A stretch of 64,000 nt of DNA, taken from contig BCIM01000001.1 in the NCBI GenBank assembly GCA_039545315.1, positions 296,805-360,804 on the forward strand, given 5' to 3'. Source of the DNA: Kondoa malvinella (Eukaryota; Basidiomycota; Agaricostilbomycetes; Agaricostilbales; Kondoaceae). The translations under genes were made by a program, and so were the position numbers. Below the pieces are notes generated by a model. That model saw only the letters and a program-made list of their open reading frames with translations. It did not search any database and was not told where the DNA came from. Shown here piece after piece: positions 23,201 to 34,959 of this stretch; the first letter of the stretch is position 1, and every line of letters begins with the position of its first letter.

Positions 23201-25592
23201 TTAGCAACCATCGAGGTAGTTTATAAGGTTGCCAATAATGTCCCTCTTGGTAGCTCCTTCCGTTCCTGTATCTCCTTCGATGTTGTTTGCGTATTCATCT
23301 AGTACAGCAATAACGTCGGCGAAAGATTTGCCATTCCTGCTAAGGAGCATTTTGGCGTGATCGCGAATCTGCCCAACTGCATAAGCAGATGTACACTCGA
23401 CAAGACGTGCCACTTACTCCATCATCTTCCATACAGATCCAAGCGAGGACATAGTCGGCCAATTGTAGAGTTGCTAGACCATTCTCCAGCTTGCCCAAAA
23501 ACAATTCATCCGCATCCAAATCAACGCCTTCAACGCCTTTCCAGCGCGACACTCTGTTCTCCGAGTTCTCTCTGATCTCTAGTAGCCTGTCGACCTTTTC
23601 ATACTCGTCCGAAACGAATTTAGTCAATAGCCGGACTCGAGGTGCTGAATCCGATTCGAGCGCAGAAAAGAGGGATGAGAGTATGCCAAGAATGTGCTCG
23701 ATATCTTCTGTTGTGAGTGCTGATTCTTTCTTGCCGCCCTGTCAGAAACAATCGCAGTCAATCAGCCAAAGACTGATTGCTCGCTTCCTTACTGACCTTG
23801 CCCATGAACGCGGGGAAAAGCGTCTTCAAACCCAGGGCATCGACAAAAAGCGAGCAAGTCTCTGCTCCTTCTCCTTCAGCAGACATGGCGAAATCCAGGA
23901 CCTTGATCGATCTTGTTCTGGCCATCTTCTTCTCCCTACAACCGTATCAGCTAGCCATACCAACAGGTATCTCCGACCTACTTCATGAGAATAACCATCA
24001 ACTCTACACCCTCATCTCCCCTGAAAGCCTTCTTGCCCACTTCCGTACCCAAACATTGACAAACCAGATCAAACACATTTTCCATAAACTCGACTTCTTC
24101 CGTTCCTCTTGGATCTCGTTTCCTATACCCGCTCAACACTTGCAAACATACATCTAGCCCTTTCTTTTCTAAGAATAGGGAACGAGCATTGGTTCCCTGA
24201 CTTTCGGATGATAAGAGGATAGCGAGTAATTCAGCAGCGTAAAAGCGATTCGATTCTGATGACGCAGAGGCTTTGTTTTTCGGTGGAACGAGAGATTGAA
24301 TCAGGTAGGAGAGAAGGTCGGTTTTGAGGATTGAAGAAGCGGCTATTTCTGCTTTTGAGGAAGAGAGTAGGTTCTCGATGACGCCGAAAGTATGGTAGAG
24401 CCCTTGAGCTTCAGCATCGTCTGATGGTGTTAGTCGAGTTGTATTGGATGTCAAGAGTTCGGGTAAGGCGGCATTGAGCTGTGAACAGATGGACCGCTTG
24501 AGCATGTCAGAATGTACAAGCTCCACTAGCTCACCATTTCGCCTATCAGTAGATCAAGAGCAGCGAGAAAGGCTTCCTCGTCTTCCACTCCTTCACCAAC
24601 ATCTTCATCTGTTAATTCTTCAATGACTTTGACAGCTGCTATTGCTATGTCGACGTTTTCATCTGTTCCACCTTCATAATCAGCACGCAAAGTGCAGATC
24701 GTGAAGGAACACGAACGCGACAATAGGTCTACTAGAGAGGTCGCAACACCTAGACGGACGATTTCAGGGTAGAAAGTAGCGACATCTTGTGTGAGCAGTA
24801 GCAGTGACCCTAGAGCAGCATCAAGCGCTATCTCGGAGTCGACGAATCTATCAAATCATGAGTTGTGTGAAATGCGAAAGCGAGAAGAGCATACTTTTCA
24901 GGTTCTCGATCATATTTCGTCTGCAATCATCAATGTAATTTTAGCCTTACGCGGGTCGAAATGGATTCAGCACTCACCCGTAGCGCTCTGTTCTTGTTGA
25001 TAGCCTTCTCCAGATTTAGGAGATTCCGCCTGCATTCTTGTAATGTCATGAGTTGCCCTTCCTCTGTATCTGCATTCGTGTCCGTATCCAATATTTGGAT
25101 GATTTGCTTCTGCTCAGATGTAAGTCCACCACCAAAGAAGCGGCCTGTCAGCAGAGCACTCTTATCAGTCACAAGCAGACATGCGACAGAGCGGAATGCA
25201 GGCTGACCATCCTCATCCTCTTCAGCAAAGTAATCCGCATCACCTCCAGGTGCAAAGTCCTCTCCAGTCGGTTCTTCTTCTTCTTCTTCATCACTACCAT
25301 TGGAGACATAGGCTTTCTTGCTCGTCGAAGGTTTGCTGCTCGTTGACACATCCGCGTTCGAGTCGAGCTTGGCTGATTTGGTCACTTGCTCTGCAATTAC
25401 TGTTCAGCACGTAAGATTGGGCCCTGGTGCGGCGCGCTCACCTATAGGAGGAGGGCCAGGCTTGCGTTTGTTCGAGTTGATGCTGCTCTTCGGCAAAGCA
25501 GGCAGCTGTTCCGCGCGGGTAGAGGGGCATTTCAGCATAAAAGTTAGAGTCCTAAAGTTCTTGCATACCTTGAAGATGTCATCTACATTCAT
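23201..25592 (-). CDS. CTNNBL1: Beta-catenin-like protein 1 (spliceosome-associated)
   Basis: Armadillo-fold protein that associates with the Prp19/CDC5 complex and binds nuclear localisation signals. Exon 1 encodes MNVDDIFK (ATG 25592), splicing to LPALPKSSINSNKRKPGPPP and an acidic EEEEEE tract. The core follows the family closely: LMTLQECRRNLLNLEKAINK, NRALRVKYD then EPEKFVDSEIALDAAL, EIVRLGVATSLVDLLS, DIAIAAVKVIEELTDEDVGE, LYHTFGVIENLLSS, NRFYAAELLAILLSSESQGT, VEFMENVFDLVCQCLGTEVG, GDEGVELMVILMK, and a C-terminal ENGLATLQLADYVLAWICME and DVIAVLDEYANNI. The stop is at 23201-23203. All conserved blocks are present, so the gene looks intact. The family is absent from budding yeast, which supports an intron-rich fungus. 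Confidence 0.88.
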
Positions 25593-25845
25593 TCTCGAGG
25601 TTTTGGGTCGACGCTTCAAGAAAATGCATGCAACAGGTTGCTCTCGACCGCCATGAGGTTTTCGCCTGCAATACGCTGATGTGCTAGCTGGCTGCTGGCT
25701 CGCCGTGTTGCCCAAGTGTCTGGCGCTCAGATCTGCGTGTCTCCTCTGTCTGCACGAAATACTTTCCAAGTCGAAGCGCTTCTCAATCTCGATCAATGCA
25801 ATCCTATGCTATAAACAAGGCCGTGGATCTCTGTACATCTGCCAT

Positions 25846-25897
25846 GAACCTTCCTCTAAACATCAACCTCGGAACCTTCTTCTAAACATCAACCTCA
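25846..25897. repeat. 26-bp tandem duplication over a stop codon
   Basis: Two adjacent near-identical 26-bp units (aaccttcctctaaacatcaa plus 6 bases, then the same with two changes). The inner copy contains the TAG stop (25882-25884) of the YCII-domain gene and its last codons; the outer copy lies in the 3' UTR. Confidence 0.8.
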
Positions 25898-26419
25898 GTA
25901 GGCTGGACATGAATCCTCTCGAGCTCCCACTCTTTGGCCATCGGGTCCTTGGCCAACCTTTCACACAAGGCATCAATTGACTCTGCGCGCAACAAGAACC
26001 AAGAGCCCTTGACGTTCCCTTCTGCTGTATGGGAAGCTGCCAATCTTCTGCTCTTTCCTCGGCGCAAGACTTGTTGAGCGATACTGGGGCATGTATTCAA
26101 TGTTCGGCCGTGTGCGACTGTACGAATCAGCTTGCGATCACAAGCGCTCAAACCACGGGTAACGCACTGATATGACCATTTGCAATCGCTTCCTCTAGAC
26201 CTTTCTTGTGCTCTTTAAAGTGTTGCAATCTGTTCTCCTTCATTAGCGGCATTCAATTATCGCTGGACGGACTCACCTCTTCGCATCCGCTCGATCTGGG
26301 ACATTGACGATATACGTGTGAGTTTTGACTTCTGGGTTTAATGGTTTGGCCCATGCATGACCGACGCCCGAGACTCGAGCAAGAGTAGATGTGTTGAAAG
26401 AGCGCGCGGTTCTTTGCAT
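25882..26419 (-). CDS. YCII-domain protein, probably mitochondrial
   Basis: A small protein of about 120-135 residues. The N-terminus (ATG 26419, MQRTARSFNTSTLARVSGVG) looks like a mitochondrial presequence. Next come the first YCII strand (HTYIVNVPDRADAKR), a helix after a short intron (LQHFKEHKKGLEEAIANGHI), and after a second intron the segment VKGSWFLLRAESIDALCERL and AKDPMAKEWELERIHVQP, which is the ferredoxin-like second half of YCII. YCII proteins are small and mostly of unknown reaction. The second intron has two plausible acceptors, GTACAG near 26110 and AG about 50 bp downstream, so the central residues are uncertain. Confidence 0.65.
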
Positions 26420-27179
26420 GATGGATAAAGAACAAGAACAAGAAGCGCCAAAAAGGGCATGCTGATACAGGCAGTGTGCACACTCTGTGCACTGCTTCGG
26501 GCTGTGATGTATTGTTCTACTATCGGCAGTGCATGTGCATGTTTGCCGGCCCCGGTCTACAAGCACTGCTTTACGGAGTTGCCTTTCTGCTAGTATGGTA
26601 TGCATCCTGTGTGTTCAACAATCTGGTCAAAAGAATATGGCTAGAACTTGGTGCATGCCCAGAATATGCGTTTTGTCCTGGACTCTCCGCAGCAGCTAAA
26701 ATCCAAGGGACAATCGAGGAAAGGCCGCTACAGCGCTTGCAAGAAAGGTAGTTCACCAATACCTCGTCAAGAGAACACATATGAAATTACGGGTCTAGCA
26801 GCGAATGATAGGGAGGCGCTACATACGGTCCTTTGGAGAGTATCAAGACGGGTAGTAGGAAGCCAGAAGGCAACTTAGCTGTGTACTGCATGGAATCAAC
26901 AAATTGCACGGCGTTACATTGCTGTCGAAGCTTCTTGGCTGTAGATCGTGTACAGCCACAGCTGCTGTATGACAAGCTATGGTGCTGACAAACTGCAGCG
27001 GGAAGGGATGCTGATGACTGTCATTTCGGCCGAAAGCAGCTCGCTGTGTTCGGCTAACTTGATGACTTTCATCGACTGCTTATTCCCTTCTGCCACTGAG
27101 TGATCGCATACCCTTCTCAAGCGCTCTCTCTTGAGCTGCTGCCGTATACCAGAACGGACCTTTTGGCATTGTGTTTACC
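26420..27179. other. Divergent intergenic region upstream of the ABC transporter
   Basis: About 760 bp, the longest gap in the window, between divergent genes. Several open frames of 60-110 codons cross it on both strands, but none has domain-like composition and they overlap one another. The last 120 bp before 27180 are pyrimidine-rich, as in fungal 5' leaders. I see no RNA gene. Confidence 0.4.
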
Positions 27180-30100
27180 ATGGCCAACTTCAATGAAAAG
27201 GGCAAACGCGAAGGCGATCTTGAGCATTCAAGTTCCGCCAGCTCGTCAACAGCAGTTGGAAGCACAGAAGAGTCTAACGACAAGTTGCAACAGCAACACA
27301 AAGTATCACCACGATGGAAACGTTACCTCCCTTTCGTGACATACCATCCCGCGATTCCACCTACAAACGACAGCTTGGACGATGCTTCAGAGATTCCGTT
27401 GTCGAAAGCCAACATCTTTTCCATTCTTACTTTCCATTGGATGCAGCCTATGCTCAGTCTGGGCAACAAGAGACCTCTGCTAGCTACCGATCTGTGGAAG
27501 CTGGATTCGTCTAGAGAAGTCGAACACCTCGCCGACCGCTTCCTGGAGTCTTTCGATAGACGACAGAGGGAATCTATAGAATGGAACGACAAGATCAAGA
27601 AGGGCGAATACAAACCTAGTTTCTGGCAAAAGCACGTCTCGTGGCCTGTCAAAAACAAGTTTGGCATACAAAAGAAAGACGGCACATATCAAGCGGGTCT
27701 GTTCATGGCTCTCAATGATGTCTTTGGATTCAAGTTTTGGTCTGCCGGCCTCATCAAAGTCCTCGCAGATTCGTTACAAGTCACTACGCCACTTGTTACA
27801 AAAGTCATTATTCAATACGGCACCAGCGCATATTATTCAAGACGAGGTGTGCCAGGCTTCACAGAAGATCCAATAGGCGTGGGAGTTGGTGCTGCTGTTG
27901 GTTTACTGTGTATGCTGGTGGTATCGAGTTTGCTTCTGCATCAAGTACGTCTTCCTTGTTCAGCGCTCGATCATCACTCATCGCAGATACCTAGTTCTTC
28001 ACAAGATCAATGGAAGTTGGCGTACTTTCGCGCGGCACACTCATCGCAGCAGTTTACCGACAAAGCATGATCATGTCTGGCAAATCACGTGCTGAAATCC
28101 CCAATGGCAAGCTTGTCAGTCACATCTCGACAGACGTATCTCGTATCGACTTTGCCTGCGGTTTTGCACACATGTCATGGACTTCGCTGTATGTTGTATG
28201 CTGTTTTTAGTCACCCGTTGAGCTAAATTTGGCTTGCAGTGTTCAACTCTCGATTGTCATTGCTATCCTGATTGTTCAAATCGGTCCTTCAGCTCTAGTT
28301 GGAATCGCTTTTATGCTGATCTGCATGCCGATACAAGTTTGGGCGATGAAGTCCATGTTCAAGATTCGTGGCAAGACTGGGAAATTCACCGATCGTAGAG
28401 CCAAGTTGACGCAGGAGCTGTTGGGCGGGATGAAGGTCATCAAGTTTTTTGGTACGTTTGCCTTCCAATCGATTCGTTGGCACGACACTGACGAAGTCTG
28501 ATAGCTTGGGAAACACCTTACCTTAAAAAGCTACTGGGCATTCGAAGTGAAGAGATGCAAAAGCTTCGAACTCTTCTCATCATCCGCGCCGGTACTATGG
28601 CTTTTGCCATGTCTCTACCCGTCATCGCCTCCGTCCTCGCTTTCACCACTTACGCCAAGGTCGGCAACACTACCAATCCAGCCGAGATCTTTACTTCACT
28701 TACCCTGTTCAACTTACTCCGAATGCCTCTTATGATGTTGCCGGTCGGTCTCAGCACAGTCACGGACGCTATGGCTGCTCTACAACGTCTTCGAGCCGTA
28801 TTCACATGCGAGAAGATGAGTGAACCATTCTTGATTGCGCCGGACAGCAAATCAGCGGTCGAAGTTCACGATGGTGATTTCCAATGGGAAGGTGCTCCAC
28901 CTGCTGAAGAATTGAGCAAGAAGAAGCAGAAGAAGAAGGATCACAAGGAGGCAAAGGCAAACAAGCGAAAGTCGAAAGCCGATTTGGAAGCAGCCAAGAG
29001 CGGTCCTTCTGATGCAAAAGCTGTTCCAGTGGACGACCAGGCCAGATTGACTCAAGAAGCAGAAAATCGAGATGCGATGGAACCCATCGAATCGGACGCT
29101 CAGATGGAACCCGGTCAAGTACCAGCCGTGATCGATAGCCAGACTCAGTCGTATGAAGAGAAAGAAGACTTGATGCAGCTCAAAAATATCAATGTCTCCA
29201 TTCCTCGCGGACAGCTTGTCGGTATTGTTGGACCAGTCGGCGCGGGCAAATCTTCCTTCTTGCAAGCTTTGATCGGCGAGATGAAGCGTGTCAAGGGATC
29301 AGTGACGTTCGGTAGGTGCATCTTGAACTTGCAAGCCCGAAACTAAAGACGATTCACAAGGTGGAAGTGTTGGTTACTGTGCTCAGTCTGCATGGATCCA
29401 GAACGCCTCTTTGCGCGACAATGTGGTCTTTGGTCAGGCTTGGGACGAGTCTCGCTACTTGGCAGCTATTCGAGATGCTTGTCTGGAACCAGATTTGGCC
29501 ATCTTACCTGATGGTGACATGACTGAGATTGGTGAAAAGGGTGAGCGAGCTGCATGATTTGTAGTTGCTCTTGCGCTGATATATACGTTAGGTATCAATT
29601 TGTCTGGTGGTCAGAGACAACGTGTTGGTATTGCAAGAGCGCTCTACTTCGATGCCGACATCGTCGCATTGGATGATCCGCTTAGTGCCGTCGATGCTCA
29701 CGTTGGCAAATACCTCTTCGAACATGCTATCAAAGGATCACTTGCTGGCAAGACCCGTCTTCTGGTCACTCATGCTTTACATTTCCTGCCTGAGGTCGAT
29801 TACATTTATTGCATCGAACATGGACAAATTCTTGAACAAGGCACCTATGCTCAGCTCATGTCAAACAAAGGCGCCTTCTGTAAGCTGCTGGAAGAGTTTG
29901 GCGGCCAATCAGAGGAGAAGCGCGAAATCGACGCAGAGAAGGAAGAAGCCGCTGTGGAGGAAGAAGTCAAGAAGGACGTCGAGGACGCTAAAGAACAAAA
30001 GGTCGAAGGTGTCAAGAAGCCAAAAGCTGCAGCTTTGATGTCGGTCGAAGAGCGTGCAACAGGTGCTGTCACTTGGCACGTCGTTGGCTCTTTCATTCGG

Positions 30101-32348
30101 GCTGCGAAGGGCGTCTACATGGTCCCAACTCTGCTCGCCGCTATCTGTCTCATGCAAGGTGCTCAAGTGCTCTCGAGTTACTGGCTAGTATGGTGGCAAC
30201 AGGATCAGTTTGGTTTCTCGCAGGATCTCTATCTCGCTTTGTATGGTGTTCTCGGTATTTTCCAGGCAGTGAGTTGATTGCCCTGCAACTGTCGAAAAAT
30301 AGCTGATGCCGGGATGCAGCTCTTCGCCTTCCTTATGGGTGTCACTGCCTGTCTAATGGGCTACAACGCTTCCCGCACCTTGCACGATGGCGCAGCAAAA
30401 CACGTACTTCGCGCTCCGATGTCCTTCTTCGATACCACCCCACTCGGGCGCATCATGAATCGATTTTCCAAAGATCAAGACACTATCGACAACACGCTGA
30501 ACGATTCAATGCGCATGGCTCTATCTACCTTGGGACAGGTAGCAGGCTCGATAGTGCTGATCGCCATCGTCAATCAATACTTCTTGATCGGTAAGTGTAA
30601 AGTGTTTCTGCCTGTTGGATAAAGCTAACATACTTTTAGCCGTCGCTGGTATTCTGGTCATCTACTTCAAATTTGCACAATACTACCGCAAATCCGCTCG
30701 TGAGATCAAACGTCTGGACAATTTGCTTCGCTCTTCCCTTTACGCCCACTTCAGTGAATCCTTGTCCGGTCTAGCGACCATCCGCGCCTACCGAGAGCAA
30801 GATCGTTTCCTCAAGCACAACGAAAATATGATTGACACCGAGAATCGAGCTTATCTCCTCACCATCTACAATCAACGTTGGCTCGGTCTTCGACTCGATA
30901 TCTTGGGAGGTCTCTTATCCTTCATCGTTGCTATCATCGCCGTTACCCAGCGATACAGCATCAGTCCGTCTGAGATCGGTCTTATTCTCTCGTATATTCT
31001 TTCCGTGCAAAGTATGTTCTAGTCTGCCGAATGCGACTTTTCGGCTGACATTCTGCTGCAGTGGCATTCTCTTGGATGGTGCGGCAACTTGCCGAGGTCG
31101 AGAACGACGTGAGCTGGTTTCATCTTATCTATACTCGTGCGTACTAATGCGCTGTCTAGATGAACTCTACAGAGCGTCTTTTGCACTATGCCAATGAGCT
31201 CGATCAAGAAGCACCGAGTCAAGTGCCTGAGCACAAGCCGCCGACTGGCTGGCCTCAGCGCGGCGCTGTCACCTTCGACAAAGTCGTCATGAGCTACCGC
31301 CCTGGATTACCTGCTGTCCTCAAGGGTCTTTCTCTAGATGTAAATGCTGGAGAGAAGATTGGAATCATTGGCAGGTGGGTGTCTTCTTGTTCTGTCTGGC
31401 CATTTATGCTCATGCAACCTTGCAGAACCGGTGCTGGCAAATCCTCCTTGATGACTACTCTTCTGCGGATTGTCGAGCTCACCTCCGGCACTATCTCGAT
31501 CGACGATATTGATATAGCGAAGCTTGGCCTCGATGATCTACGCCAAGCAATTGCTATCATCCCGCAAGAGGCTGTACGTGCTATCCGCTCAGCCGAATTG
31601 TCCTTTCTCACTGTACTGTGCAGTTACTTTTCAACGGCACAATACGAACTAACTTGGACCCCTTCGGTGTCTATGACGATGCTCGCCTTTGGGATGCTCT
31701 ACGCCGTTCCTGGCTGGTAGAAGGCGATATGAACCGCAAAGCGTCTGTCGACGGATTGGTCAAGAATCGATTCAACCTTGATACAGTTATCGAAGATGAG
31801 GGTCAGAAGTGAGCATTGTTGTTAGCTCAACCTGCTGTGGCTGATCTATATGCAGTCTTTCCGTTGGCGAGAGATCTCTCGTCTCGTTGGCACGCGCTCT
31901 AGTCAAAGACTCTCGCATTGTCGTATTAGATGAAGCTACGGCATCCGTAGAGTGCGTATTGGATTTAGCGTCTTGTCTAGTAATAGTTTACATTCCTACA
32001 GTTTCGCTACCGACTCTCGCATCCAGGAAACTATCCGTAATGAATTCAAGGGCAAGACTCTGCTCTGTATTGCTCATCGATTGATGACGATCATCAATTA
32101 CGATCGAGTACTAGTGATGGACCAAGGAGAAGTTGCGGAGTTCGATGCTCCCGCTGCATTGTTCAAGCAGGGTGGCATCTTCTACACGATGTGCGAGCGA
32201 TCCAATATTTCGTAAGCTTTTCTTCTATAGCATCTACGTCTAGTAGCTGACTCCGCTTAGCCTGGAGGATATCAAGCGCGCGCAAGGCGACCGCATCTCA
32301 CCCATTGGGCAACAGCTGGTTTCAGAGGAGAAAGCAGAATCATCTTAA
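27180..32348 (+). CDS. ABC transporter, ABCC (MRP/Yor1-like)
   Basis: Full-length ABCC exporter of about 1,400 residues, likely plasma-membrane drug, conjugate or organic-anion efflux. It starts at 27180 ([20 protein letters not shown]). The first membrane domain spans about 27300-28850, and a Lys-rich linker ([20 protein letters not shown]) precedes the first nucleotide-binding domain. That domain has Walker [10 protein letters not shown], signature [15 protein letters not shown] and Walker [12 protein letters not shown], where Asp replaces the catalytic Glu as is usual in ABCC. The second membrane domain is about 30100-31050. The second nucleotide-binding domain has [17 protein letters not shown], signature [15 protein letters not shown] and LDEATASVD with catalytic Glu, then [18 protein letters not shown]. 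The arrangement and the VGER signature match Yor1. At least ten short introns are needed, including one inside the second Walker A region. The stop is at 32346-32348. Confidence 0.85.
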
Positions 32349-32489
32349 CCGTCTCTAATGGTTGCGGGAAGGGAATCTCGGATCAGTGTACATATGGCAT
32401 GGCACATTTCGTTTAGCATTTTCACATCGTATACACATCATAGGACATTATCTCAGAATGAGACAAAAGTTTGCTACCCATTTAACATT

Positions 32490-34916
32490 TCATCCAAATT
32501 TTGCCTTGTCGTGTTCCTTCAGTCGCTGGCGCAAGACGTTCTTCTGTAGTTTACCGGTAGATGTCTTCGGCTAGATCACACAAACCATCAGACTATATTC
32601 GGAGAGTAGAGAACAATGCGTACCAGCTCAGTCACGACTTCGTACCACTCCGGTCTTGCAAAGCCAGGCAGGCGAGTCTTCACATGCTCATGCAACTCCT
32701 TGAACAGCTGTGCCTCTTTGTTTGCCCACTTTTCAGCTCCAGCAGTGCCTGAACAACCGTCTGAGCTTCCCCAGTCCGAATGGTGGATGCTGAACTTACT
32801 GAGCAGGACGTAGCACATTGCTCGCTCGCCGTACTTCTCGTGATGACGAGCAATGACTGCTACTTCACCGACGTCCGGATGCTGTATAGTCTCGATCAGC
32901 TCCATCCAGTGAAGCGATTGTAACTCACTGAAATGACTTCAGATTCGATGGCGATACTCCTTCGAAGATTGTACGCAAACATGAGCCAACCGAAACTGCT
33001 ACTGAAGAGGCTTCAGACTTACGACGCATTTTCACCGCTATGACTCGCGAATCAGCTAGAGTCGACAGGCTGGAATCAGACTTACCCGGAAATAATGAGA
33101 TCTTTGGACCGATCCTGTATGCTGACTGTTCCGTCTGCAAAGATTACCGCTAGATCTCCTGTATGGTAGTAGCCGCCAGCGAAAGCCTTCTTGGTCGCTT
33201 CCGCATCGCCATAGTACTCCTTCATTACGATATTACCTCGGACAACGATTTCCCCGAGCTCTTTGCCATCACGCGCGACTTCTACTAGTCTGCCTTGACT
33301 GTCTGGCTCAGTCTTCACAACGATGGCTTCATCGGCGGTTAAGAAAGATTGACCTTGTCTTGCTTTTCGTTTGAAGACTTCTTTGGCTTCGAGCTGTGAC
33401 CAGTCGTCTTTCTCGTATGAGCGAGTGAAGGGACCGTATGTTTCCGAGAGGCCGTCTGTTGGTCTTGTTCAATGTTCCGAACAGCAAAGAGGTAATTGGG
33501 CTTACATGTATGGGTAATTGAGATGTTTAGATTTGCAAGCTGCTCGATAGTTGTTGCTGTCGGAGCAGATCCAGCACAGCAAGCGATGACTTCTCGAGGT
33601 AGCTTCTCTGCAGCTTTACACTGCACAATGCCGATCTGCACGGTCGGGGCAGCGCAGCTACTAAACTCAGCACAATGGCGTGTAATAGTATCGGATGACA
33701 TACTATGTCGTGACTCCCTTGTTCTTAAGGTAGTTCCAAGTATCTGTGTAGTCACCAACGGATCTCATGCAGATTTGGCTTGCCATCGCTGAAGTAGCCA
33801 GTCAATCTCTGTAGCGACCAGCAATACAAGGTAACGAACCAGCTGGTATAGCATAGGGATACGTCCAGCCTGAAGCCTGAAGCCAGTACTTAGCCAGCGA
33901 TCCGGTTCTTGAATGATGCTTACATGGAAAGCCGGAAGAATCCACAGGTAGACCGACTCATGCCTAATGTTGCACTCTGTGATAGAAATCAAGCATCAGC
34001 TATGACCCAAAATTGCAAAGGTTGACTTACCGCTCGTATTCGCCAAAGCAGCCAGGTATACACCTCGATGAGTTGTCAGGCAGCCCTTTGGTCGACCTGT
34101 CGTTCCAGACGTGTAATTTAAAGCCAGACCCATGTTCTCATCGCCAATGCCCATGATGGTAGAAAAGCCCGTCTCCTTGCTAGCTTTTCGACCTTCTTCG
34201 ATCAAAGCTTCATACGCATCACCAGCCGGGCGAGTATCGTCCGCTATCACAAGAGGAACAGAAGTGCCTTCAACCACTGAGGCGAATTGGGAGTCGCAAA
34301 GCACCATTACAGCGCCTGAGGCCTGAAGAATATATGCGATTTCCGGCTTGGTCAAGCGGATACTGGCAGATATCACATCAGTGGAACACATTTCCAGCGC
34401 GCGAGCTCATACGCACTTGACTGGGACGATGATAGCCCCAATTGCTGGGATTGCTTGACTTGCATCAAGAATCATCGGTACGTTTGGACTGATGACAGCA
34501 ACACGGTCGCCTTCCTTGACACCCCTCGCTTTGAGACCATGCGCCAGGTTGGCAATTCTCCATGCCCATTGGCTATAGGTGAAACTGTATCCTCGCTCTG
34601 GATGCTGGACACAGACAGAATCCGGGTAAATCTGCGCGGCTCGCAGTAGAAAGCTGATCGGAGTCAAAGGCGTCTCGTATGGAGGTAGATGAGGTGGTAC
34701 GCGGCATCTGAAGGGATTGAGGGCAGAGGACACAATCTGATTGCCGTGAGGCTCTACTGTGCTGGTCAGAGCATTCTTGACTTGCTTGAGCCTTTCTAGA
34801 GCCATAGTCGACTGCTGCCTGCTGTAAAGAGCTCGCTGTAGGGTGAAGAGAGAAATTGAGAGAGACCAGGGTGCGGGTCCCCGAGCCTCGGATAATCTGG
34901 ATGCAGCGGTGGACAT
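32490..34916 (-). CDS. Acyl-CoA synthetase (AMP-forming), copy 2
   Basis: ANL-superfamily ligase that activates a carboxylic acid to the acyl-adenylate and then the CoA thioester. Motifs in order: YSQWAWRIANLAHGLKARGV, VAVISPNVPMILDA, the P-loop YTSGTTGRPKGCLTTHRGVY, ESVYLWILPAFH, LGEIVVRGNIVMKEYY, GGYYHTGDLAV, IQDRSKDLIISG, and the catalytic Lys in PKTSTGKLQKNVLR. It ends HDKAKFG at the stop 32490-32492, with no peroxisomal SKL-type tail. The substrate is not readable; the layout fits the plant AAE1-like medium/short-chain group. Two starts are possible. ATG 34916 adds a 37-residue basic, Ser/Leu-rich extension like a mitochondrial presequence; ATG 34805 gives MALERLKQVKN, matching the paralogue exactly. 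Closely similar to the upstream copy, with several introns at matching places. Confidence 0.82.
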
Positions 34917-34959
34917 TCGACTGTTAAGCAGTGGTACAATTGACAATTCTAGACAGCCT

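Noticed and set aside
26420..27179. Search for a tRNA or other RNA gene in the longest gap
   Set aside because: No box A/box B pair or foldable tRNA shape was recognised.
29600..31022. Asp in place of Glu in the first Walker B of the ABC transporter, considered as a defect
   Set aside because: A degenerate first nucleotide-binding site is normal in ABCC exporters.
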